From NCBI GenBank assembly GCA_963833885.1, contig CAWHZU010000019.1, forward strand, positions 558,001 through 622,000: DNA of 64,000 nt, written 5' to 3'. The notes under the pieces are model-generated. The model was not told the origin of the DNA and did no database searches. It saw nothing but the letters and a program-made list of their open reading frames with translations. Within the stretch, counting starts at the first letter, position 1. Each line of letters opens with the position of its first letter. This document shows, in pieces, positions 58,055 through 64,000 of this stretch. The stretch comes from JASHPR01 sp963833885. Lineage in GTDB: Bacteria > Actinomycetota > Actinomycetes > Streptosporangiales > Streptosporangiaceae. Both the position numbers and the translations under genes were made by a program.

Positions 58055-58804
58055 CTAGTGTGGGTGGCCGCCGATGAGGCTGCCCACGGCGAACGTGACG
58101 GCGATGGCCAGCCCGCCGAGGGCAAGCTGCCGCAGGCCCGATCGCAGCATCGGCCGGCCGGTGATCCTGCCCACGACCGTGCCCCCCACGGCCAGCGCCA
58201 CCGCGGTGATCACCAGCGTCGCGGCCAGCCGCGGCAGGCCCAGCAGGAAGGGCAGCAGCGGCACGAGCGCGCCCGCCGAGAACGCGGCGAGCGACGCCGC
58301 CCCGGCCAGCACCGGCGACGGCAGATCGGCCGGGTCGACGCCGAGTTCCTCGCGGGTGTGCACGCGCAGCGCGGTGCCGGGATCGCTGGACACGGCGGCG
58401 GCCATCCGGGCCGCGGTCTCCGGATCCGCGCCGTACTCACGGAAATAGCCGGCCAGTTCCTCTTGCTCGGCAGCGGGAAACCTCGCGAGCATCCGGCGCT
58501 CCAGCGCCACCTCGGCGTGCACGAGCTCGTTCTGGTTCGTCACCGAGATGAACTCACCGGTGCCCATCGAGAACGCGCCGGCCACCAGTGCGGCCGTCCC
58601 GGTCAGCACGATCGTGTGCGCGGACACACCGCCGCCGCCCAGGCCAGCGATCAGCGAGGCGTTCGTCACCAGGCCGTCGACGGCGCCGAACACCGTCGGC
58701 CGCAGCCAGCCACCGGATACGTCGCGGTGGCCGTGCGACCAGCCAGCGGCCAGCGCCGCCGTCCCCACGGCGTCCGAGGGCTCGGCCCTTTTCTCGTCAG
58801 CCAC
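58055..58804 (-). CDS. VIT1/CCC1-family Fe/Mn transporter
   Basis: A 249-aa protein with LRPTVFGAVDGLVTNASLIA, AGAFSMGTGEFISVTNQNEL, VHAEVALERR and a C-terminal helix pair (AGALVPLLPFLLGLPRLAAT; LALGGLAIAVTFAVGSLIGG). This is a vacuolar-iron-transporter-like family, proposed to move Fe2+ or Mn2+; bacterial roles are poorly known. GTG at 58804 lacks a strong ribosome binding site. Downstream of the nitroreductase on the same strand, 21 bp after it, so perhaps an operon. Confidence 0.88.
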   Translation of the reverse strand: MADEKRAEPSDAVGTAALAAGWSHGHRDVSGGWLRPTVFGAVDGLVTNASLIAGLGGGGVSAHTIVLTGTAALVAGAFSMGTGEFISVTNQNELVHAEVALERRMLARFPAAEQEELAGYFREYGADPETAARMAAAVSSDPGTALRVHTREELGVDPADLPSPVLAGAASLAAFSAGALVPLLPFLLGLPRLAATLVITAVALAVGGTVVGRITGRPMLRSGLRQLALGGLAIAVTFAVGSLIGGHPH

Positions 58805-58825
58805 CTGCCAGACGATACCGGCCGG

Positions 58826-59494
58826 TCAGCCGTGCCCGCCCGGCCAGAGCGGCTCGGGAACATCCAGCTCCAACTCGGCTCCCCAGGAATTGCGGTAGGC
58901 GATCTCCTGCACCGGGTGGCGCTTGGCCACGCCCCACCGCCCGGTCGGGTAGCCGAACGAAACGCAGCACGCCATCACCCAGCCGTGGCCATCGGGCACG
59001 CCGAGGATCTCCATCGCCTCGGCCCCGTGGAACGCGCCGAGCACAGAGGTCAGCGCGCTGCCGACACCCTCGGCGCGGGCGGCGAGCTGAGCGCTCCACA
59101 CGGCCGGGTAGATGGAGCCGCCGGACGGATCGCCGCGGGAGAAGGCGATCAGGAACAGCGGTACGTCCTCGAAGTGGTCGGCGAGATGCTGCGCAGAGGC
59201 GACCATTCGCAGCGTCGCCGCGCTCGCCGGGTCTTCGGGAGCGCTCCGCGCACGCTCGACCCGCTCGGCGTAGGCCGTCGCCCACAGCTGCCGGATGCTG
59301 TCCCGGTACAGCGGGCCGAGCTGGTCCTTGACCGCGGGATCGTCCACCAGGATGAAGCGCCAGCCCTGCGTGTTTCCGCCGCTCGGCGCGCGGATCGCGG
59401 CGTCGAGAATGCGCGCCTGGACCGGGTAAGGGATCGGGTCGGGCCGCACGCGCCGCATCGCCCTGGTCGTGTACAGCGCCTCGTAAACGTCCAC
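58826..59494 (-). CDS. Nitroreductase-family FMN oxidoreductase
   Basis: A 222-aa protein with VYEALYTTRAMRRVRPDPIP, ILDAAIRAPSGGNTQGWRFI and ARAEGVGSALTSVL, the core of FMN nitroreductases. Reduces nitro-compounds or acts on a quinone; substrate unknown. GTG 59494. Divergent from the MMPL gene, with a CRP-like palindrome in the spacer. Confidence 0.88.
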   Translation of the reverse strand: MDVYEALYTTRAMRRVRPDPIPYPVQARILDAAIRAPSGGNTQGWRFILVDDPAVKDQLGPLYRDSIRQLWATAYAERVERARSAPEDPASAATLRMVASAQHLADHFEDVPLFLIAFSRGDPSGGSIYPAVWSAQLAARAEGVGSALTSVLGAFHGAEAMEILGVPDGHGWVMACCVSFGYPTGRWGVAKRHPVQEIAYRNSWGAELELDVPEPLWPGGHG

Positions 59495-59513
59495 CTGCTA
59501 GCCACCCCTTACG

Positions 59514-59531
59514 TCGTGACATATGTCACGA
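59514..59531. promoter_or_regulatory. 18-bp palindrome with CRP/FNR-type GTGA-N6-TCAC core
   Basis: TCGTGACATATGTCACGA in the divergent spacer between the nitroreductase and MMPL genes. The GTGA-N6-TCAC arrangement matches CRP-family boxes of actinomycetes, but a TetR operator is possible too. 20 bp from the nitroreductase start. Confidence 0.55.
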
Positions 59532-59615
59532 GCTGTTCGTGAGACCCGGCACTGCCTCGCTCATGGCCGATACGGAAGGCTATGCGTTATACCGAGATGA
59601 CGTAAGGACGGGGAC

Positions 59616-61805
59616 ATGACTAACCGGACGGGGACTCAGGGCGGTCACGTGGCCAGCGGAGGGGGTGACGAACTCCCACGACCCGGCGGCGGCCCGTTCG
59701 CCGCGCTGGGTCGCATAGTGACCGGCCACCCGTGGCTGGTGATCGCGGTGTGGATCATCGCCGCGGTGGGGATCGTCGCGACGGCGCCCGCGCTGCCGAC
59801 CACGACCAACGAGGCCAGCTTCCTGCCGAGCCACTACGAGTCGATCAGGGCGCAGAACCTGCAGAACCAGGCGTTCCCGCAGGCCGGCAAAATCGACTCG
59901 GCGGCCGCGATCATCGTGTTCGCCCGCTCCGACCGCGGGCGCCTCACCGCGGCGGACAAGGCGAAGGTCGCGTCGATCGCGAGCACGCTGAACGGCAAGC
60001 ACATCAAGAACATCGTGAGCGTCACGGCCGGACCGCCGTCGTCCAACGGCCTCGTCCAGACCGCGTACGTCGCCATGTCCAACAGCCTCGTGAACGGCTC
60101 GGGGACGCAGGCCGGCGACGCCGTCAAGGTGCTGCGCGCGGATATCAAGCCGCTGATGAGCGGCGCGGGCCTGTACGAGGGTGTGACCGGCGCGGCGGCT
60201 CAGCAGCTCGACAGCGAGCAATCCGGCAACAAGGCCGAGGAGATCGTGCTGCTCGCCACGCTGGTGCTGATCCTCGTGCTGCTGCTGATCATCTTCCGTA
60301 GCCCGATCATCGCGCTCATGCCGATCATCACGATCGCGATCGTCGCCGAGGTCGCGCAGGGGCTGATCGCCGACGTGAACAGCGCACTCAACCTCAACGC
60401 CGACAGCCAGACCACGGTCATCCTCATCGTCGTGCTGTTCGGCATCGGGACGGACTACATCCTGTTCCTGATGTTCCGTTACCGGGAGAGGCTGCGGGCC
60501 GGGGATACCCCCAAGCAGGCGGTGGCGACCGCCGTCGAACGGGTCGGCGAGGTGATCGCCTCGGCGGCCAGCGTGGTGATCGTCGCGTTCCTCGCCCTGC
60601 TGCTGTCGTCGCTGAGCATCTTCCGGTCGCTCGGCCCGACGCTGGCGATCGCCGTCGCGGTCACGCTCCTTGCCGCGCTTACCCTGATCCCGGCCGTGGT
60701 CACGCTTCTGGGGACGCACGTCTTCTGGCCGTCCAAGGCGTGGCAGCGGGAGCCGAAGGGCGCCAGGTTCAGCGCGATAGGCCGCGCGCTCGGGAAGCGG
60801 CCAGCGGTGTTCGCAGGCGTGTCCGGCCTGGTCCTGGTGGTGCTGGCGCTTGGCGCCCTCAGCTTCAAGCCGACGTTCGACCTGTCGTCGGCCGGTATCC
60901 CCAGCAATGCCGAGTCGGAGGTCGCCCTGACGGTCCTGGAGCGGGGGCTGCCACCGGGCGCGACCGAGCCGACCCAGGTGTACCTGCACGCCACCTCCGG
61001 CACGCTGAACGCCGCCGAGGTCGCGGACTACGGCACGAAGCTGAAGACCATGGACGGTGTGGGCGCCGTGGCGCCGGCGGCCGTGAGCGCGGACAAGGCG
61101 ACCGCGGAGTACACGGTGACGCTGTCGTCGGACCCGGAGTCGACTACCGCGGTGAACACGCTGAAGAACGGGCTGCGGCCACAGGCCCACGCGGCGGCAC
61201 CCCCGGGCACGTACGCGCTGGTCGGTGGGACGACGGCGGTGTTCGCCGACATCCAGGCGGCGATGAACCACGACTACTCAGTCGTGTTCCCGGTCGCCGC
61301 CGTGATCATCCTGCTGATCCTCATGCTGCTGCTGCGCAGCCTGGTGGCGCCCTGGTACCTGATGCTGTCGGTGGGGCTCGGCTTCGGCGCGACGCTGGGC
61401 GCCACGGTGCTGGTGTTCCAGACGCTCGCGGGGCAGGCGGGCCTCGTCTTCCTGCTGCCGGTGTACATGTACCTGTTCGTGGTGGCCCTCGGCACCGACT
61501 ACAACATCCTGATGATCGCGCGGCTGCGTGAGCAGGCGAAGAGCGGGATGACGCCGCGGCAGGCGGCCGCGGACGCCGTCAGGCACGCCGGCCCGGCGAT
61601 CGGGTCGGCCGGGCTTATCCTGGCGGGCACGTTCGCGTCGCTGACCCTGGCGGGCAACTCGATCCTGCAGCAGGTCGGGTTCGCCGTGGCGGCCGGCATC
61701 GCCCTGGCGGCGTTCGTGATGGCGATGTTCTTCTCGCCCAGCCTCACCGCTCTGGTCGGCAACCGCGCCTGGTGGCCGGGCCGTCAGGCCAGGTCCGGAG
61801 GCTGA
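59616..61805 (+). CDS. MMPL/RND-superfamily transporter
   Basis: A 729-aa transporter with two MMPL halves. N-terminal TM1 (HPWLVIAVWIIAAVGIVATA), an extracytoplasmic domain, then a helix bundle (IVLLATLVLILVLLLIIFRS and VILIVVLFGIGTDYILFLMF with the GTDYILFL proton motif), RYRERLRAGDTPKQAVATAV, and a repeat of the same layout in the second half (FVVALGTDYNILMIARLREQ). Such proteins export lipids or small molecules. ATG 59616 follows AGGACGGGG. Downstream hairpin separates it from ctaF. Confidence 0.94.
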   Translation: MTNRTGTQGGHVASGGGDELPRPGGGPFAALGRIVTGHPWLVIAVWIIAAVGIVATAPALPTTTNEASFLPSHYESIRAQNLQNQAFPQAGKIDSAAAIIVFARSDRGRLTAADKAKVASIASTLNGKHIKNIVSVTAGPPSSNGLVQTAYVAMSNSLVNGSGTQAGDAVKVLRADIKPLMSGAGLYEGVTGAAAQQLDSEQSGNKAEEIVLLATLVLILVLLLIIFRSPIIALMPIITIAIVAEVAQGLIADVNSALNLNADSQTTVILIVVLFGIGTDYILFLMFRYRERLRAGDTPKQAVATAVERVGEVIASAASVVIVAFLALLLSSLSIFRSLGPTLAIAVAVTLLAALTLIPAVVTLLGTHVFWPSKAWQREPKGARFSAIGRALGKRPAVFAGVSGLVLVVLALGALSFKPTFDLSSAGIPSNAESEVALTVLERGLPPGATEPTQVYLHATSGTLNAAEVADYGTKLKTMDGVGAVAPAAVSADKATAEYTVTLSSDPESTTAVNTLKNGLRPQAHAAAPPGTYALVGGTTAVFADIQAAMNHDYSVVFPVAAVIILLILMLLLRSLVAPWYLMLSVGLGFGATLGATVLVFQTLAGQAGLVFLLPVYMYLFVVALGTDYNILMIARLREQAKSGMTPRQAAADAVRHAGPAIGSAGLILAGTFASLTLAGNSILQQVGFAVAAGIALAAFVMAMFFSPSLTALVGNRAWWPGRQARSGG

Positions 61806-61811
61806 CCGCTG

Positions 61812-61849
61812 CTGACCCGGTGCCGGTCAGCGGGACCGGCACCGGTCAG
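61812..61849. terminator. Bidirectional terminator between MMPL and ctaF
   Basis: Left arm 61812-61827, right arm 61835-61849: CTGACCCGGTGCCGGT pairs with ACCGGCACCGGTCAG with one bulged C, loop of 7 nt. Lies between convergent genes and overlaps the ctaF stop. Confidence 0.7.
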
Positions 61850-62241
61850 TGGGCGTAGTGGCCGCGGTAGTACTCGAACACGAAGCCGACCGTGGCGAGC
61901 AGGACCATCAGCATGCCGATGAGGAACAGCCACCAGCCGATGGCCGCACCGATGGCTGCAGTGCCGGCGGCCAGGGCCAGGAACAGCGGCCACCAGCTGT
62001 GCGGGCTGAAGAACCCGAGCTCACCGGTGCCCTGATAGATCTCGCCTTCGGGCACGTCCTCGGGCCTGACTGGCAGCCGCCGCCCGGTGAACAGCACGTA
62101 GAAACCGATAAGGAAGGCCAGCCCGACCGCGATCGCGAGCGCGGTCGCGCCGGTCGGCTCATGGGAGAAGTACCAGTAGACGACGTCCACAGCGCCGAAG
62201 AACATGGCACAGCCAATGAACAGGTAACCCTCGACCTTCAT
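61846..62241 (-). CDS. ctaF: Actinobacterial cytochrome c oxidase subunit IV
   Basis: A 131-aa protein with four hydrophobic spans: GYLFIGCAMFFGAVDVVYWY, TALAIAVGLAFLIGFYVLFT, FFSPHSWWPLFLALAAGTAA and WWLFLIGMLMVLLATVGFVF. It matches the CtaF family found with CtaCDE in actinomycetes. ATG 62241 is 9 bp after ctaD. Part of the III-IV supercomplex with the qcr genes 6-10 kb away. Confidence 0.93.
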   Translation of the reverse strand: MKVEGYLFIGCAMFFGAVDVVYWYFSHEPTGATALAIAVGLAFLIGFYVLFTGRRLPVRPEDVPEGEIYQGTGELGFFSPHSWWPLFLALAAGTAAIGAAIGWWLFLIGMLMVLLATVGFVFEYYRGHYAH

Positions 62242-62250
62242 CTGGCACCC

Positions 62251-63957
62251 CTACTCGGAACTGTCGCCGGTCCGGGCCCCGACGGCGACCCGCTCGTGCG
62301 GGTCCCGGCCGGTTCTGATCCGCGGGTAGTGCAGGTCGAACGCGGGCCGCTCAGACCTGATCCGCGGGATCGAGGTGAAGTTGTGCCGCGGCGGTGGGCA
62401 GGAGGTGGCCCACTCCAGCGAGTTGCCGAAGCCCCACGGGTCGTCGGCGGTGACCCGCTCGCCGTGCCTCCAGGTCTTGTAGACGTTGTAGAAGAAGATG
62501 AAGGTCGACGCGCCGAGTATGAACGCGCCGATCGAGGAGATGTCGTTCAGCGTCGTGGCCAGGTGCGGCAGGAACGGGTAGTTCGCCACCCGGCGCGGCA
62601 TCCCGAGCAGGCCCAGCCAGTGCTGCACCAGGAACGTCAAGTTGAAGCCGATGAACACGCTCCAGAAGTGCCACTTGCCGAGCGTATGGTCCAGCATCTT
62701 GCCGGTCCACTTCGGCCACCAGAAGTAGAACCCGCCGAACGTGCTGAACACCACGGTGCCGAACAGCACGTAGTGGAAGTGCGCGACCACGAAGTAGGAG
62801 TCGCTGACCGCGAAGTCCAGCGGCGGCGACGCGAGGATCACCCCGGTGAGCCCGCCAAACAGGAAGGTAATCAGGAAGCCAATGGCGAAGAGCATCGGGG
62901 GCTCGAACGTGAGCTGCCCGCGCCACATCGTGCCCAGCCAGTTGAAGAACTTCAGCCCGGTCGGGACCGCTATGAGGAAGGTCATGAACGAGAAGAACGG
63001 CAGCAGCACCGCTCCGGTGGTGAACATGTGGTGCGCCCACACCGTCAGGGACAGCCCGGCGATCGCGATGAGGGCGCCGACCATACCTTTGTAGCCGAAC
63101 AGCGGCTTGCGGGAGAACACCGGCAAGATCTCGCTGATGATGCCGAAGAACGGCAGCGCCACGATATAGACCTCGGGATGGCCGAAGAACCAGAACAGGT
63201 GCTGCCACAGGAGCGCGCCGCCACTGCTGGCGCTGAACACCTGCGCTCCGAGCTTGCGGTCGATCTCGAGCACCAGCAGCGCGGCGGTGAGCACCGGGAA
63301 GGCCAGCAGCACCAGCATGCTGGTGACCAGGACGGACCAGCTGAACAACGGCATCCGGAACATGGTCATGCCCGGCGCGCGCATGCAGAAGATCGTGGTG
63401 ACGAAGTTGACCCCGCCCAGGATGGTGCCGAACCCGGCCAGCACCAGACCCATGATCCACATGTCCGCGCCGACGCCCGGCGAGTACAGCGAGCTAGTCA
63501 GCGGCGAGTAGGCATACCAGCCGAAGGCTGCGGCGCCGCCCGGGGCAATGAAGCTGAACAGCAGGATCAGTCCGCCGAACAGGAAAAGGTAGTAGCTGAA
63601 CAGGTTCAGCCGCGGGAACGCCACGTCCGGGGAGCCGATCTGCAGCGGCATGATCTCGTTGGCGAACCCGACGAACGTTGGCGTGGCGAACAGCAGCAAC
63701 ATGATCGTGCCGTGCATGGTGAACAGCTCGTTGTACACCTGGTCGGACACTAGGTGGTTGTCCGGCGCCATCAGCTGCGCGCGCATGATCATGGCCATGA
63801 TGCCGCCGGCCACGAAGAAGCCAAAAGAGGTGATCAGGTACAGGTGGCCGATGATCTTGTGGTCCGTGGACGACAGCCAGTCCGCGAGGATGTTGCCCTT
63901 GCGGTAGCTGCGCGGCGCGGCGATCACGGCCGGGGCCGGCTGTTGGATGGCGGTCAC
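62251..63957 (-). CDS. ctaD: Cytochrome c oxidase subunit I
   Basis: A 568-aa aa3 oxidase core with 12 helices. TMHGTIMLLLFATPTFVGFA (haem a His), WFFGHPEVYIVALPFFGIIS (CuB His and Tyr), LTVWAHHMFTTGAVLLPFFS (CuB His pair) and DSYFVVAHFHYVLFGTVVFS (haem ligands) are all present. GTG at 63957 overlaps the ctaC stop (GTGA 63954-63957). Precedes ctaF on the same strand. Confidence 0.97.
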   Translation of the reverse strand: MTAIQQPAPAVIAAPRSYRKGNILADWLSSTDHKIIGHLYLITSFGFFVAGGIMAMIMRAQLMAPDNHLVSDQVYNELFTMHGTIMLLLFATPTFVGFANEIMPLQIGSPDVAFPRLNLFSYYLFLFGGLILLFSFIAPGGAAAFGWYAYSPLTSSLYSPGVGADMWIMGLVLAGFGTILGGVNFVTTIFCMRAPGMTMFRMPLFSWSVLVTSMLVLLAFPVLTAALLVLEIDRKLGAQVFSASSGGALLWQHLFWFFGHPEVYIVALPFFGIISEILPVFSRKPLFGYKGMVGALIAIAGLSLTVWAHHMFTTGAVLLPFFSFMTFLIAVPTGLKFFNWLGTMWRGQLTFEPPMLFAIGFLITFLFGGLTGVILASPPLDFAVSDSYFVVAHFHYVLFGTVVFSTFGGFYFWWPKWTGKMLDHTLGKWHFWSVFIGFNLTFLVQHWLGLLGMPRRVANYPFLPHLATTLNDISSIGAFILGASTFIFFYNVYKTWRHGERVTADDPWGFGNSLEWATSCPPPRHNFTSIPRIRSERPAFDLHYPRIRTGRDPHERVAVGARTGDSSE

Positions 63958-64000
63958 TGAACACCCCCTGCTGCGGTCTGCTGCGCCTGCTGCGCCGCGA
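63954..64000 (-). CDS. ctaC: Cytochrome c oxidase subunit II, last codons (partial)
   Basis: On the minus strand, the 47 nt to the window edge read in one frame to ...AAQQAQQTAAGGVQ and stop TGA at 63954-63956. Only the gene end is present; the identity rests on position, the GTGA overlap with ctaD and the usual ctaC-ctaD-ctaF order. The remaining gene lies beyond the window. Confidence 0.6.
   Translation of the reverse strand, partial: AAQQAQQTAAGGVQ

Noticed and set aside
61849..63753. 634-codon plus-strand frame opposite ctaF and ctaD
   Set aside because: Composition-driven antisense frame; CtaD has all haem and copper ligands on the minus strand.

Overview
The window is GC-rich, densely packed bacterial DNA from an actinomycete. 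Evidence: a BldD developmental regulator divergent from a pyrR-pyrB-pyrC-carA-carB operon, as in Streptomyces; F420-family oxidoreductases; a diheme QcrC/Rieske QcrA/QcrB plus CtaC-D-F-E respiratory system; a PASTA-containing Ser/Thr kinase; many GTG starts. The species cannot be named from sequence alone. No tRNA, rRNA, CRISPR array, transposase or phage gene was seen, so this looks like an ordinary chromosomal segment with accessory insertions.

Layout. 1-5.7 kb (minus): pyrimidine operon, every junction overlapping, carB cut by the window edge, and a PyrR-type RNA hairpin ahead of pyrR. 5.7-6.8 kb: a control region with eight GTNAC half-sites, then bldD and a tandem repeat that begins on the bldD stop codon. 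6.8-16.6 kb: HEPN protein, DUF4190 protein, GNAT, MetF, a SAM methyltransferase, a polyprenyl synthase, an Rv2175c-like protein, LD-carboxypeptidase, an FAD reductase and PknL; this resembles M. tuberculosis Rv2172c-Rv2176 with insertions. 16.6-27.9 kb: accessory metabolism (molybdopterin enzyme, two F420-type enzymes, a secreted propeller, ThiI, aldo/keto reductase, class IV aminotransferase, methyltransferase, isochorismatase-fold protein, a shortened MFS permease divergent from a SoxR-like regulator, an FHA-HTH protein). 27.9-34.4 kb: a CoA-transferase/MaoC hydratase/acyl-CoA dehydrogenase operon with LysR, then a methyltransferase-MATE pair. 34.6-46.5 kb: a CGNR regulator, a phosphofructokinase with PPi-type residues, glycerol kinase, S53 protease, acyltransferase, esterase, ROK glucokinase, an Arg/Asp-repeat protein, SRPBCC, phosphoesterase and acyl-CoA synthetase. 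46.5-51.8 kb: a PimB-like glycosyltransferase, an NlpC/P60 hydrolase behind a clear c-di-AMP (ydaO) riboswitch, a DnaQ-like exonuclease, a RAM protein, TrpD and a degenerate receiver. 51.9-64 kb: ctaE-qcrC-qcrA-qcrB, an inserted block (CGNR, AzlCD, VIT, nitroreductase, MMPL), then ctaF-ctaD and the last codons of ctaC.

The most unusual features are: short tandem duplications that repeatedly straddle stop or start codons (bldD, the aldo/keto reductase, glpK, the acyl-CoA synthetase, the 41.0-kb gene); dense candidate BldD boxes; a well-formed SoxR-type promoter controlling an apparently internally deleted transporter; two CGNR regulators each divergent from transport genes; an Arg/Asp/Ser low-complexity protein encoded by two DNA repeat families; and an LD-carboxypeptidase frame running about 280 bp antisense into a reductase. 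No wholly new defence or biosynthetic system is evident.
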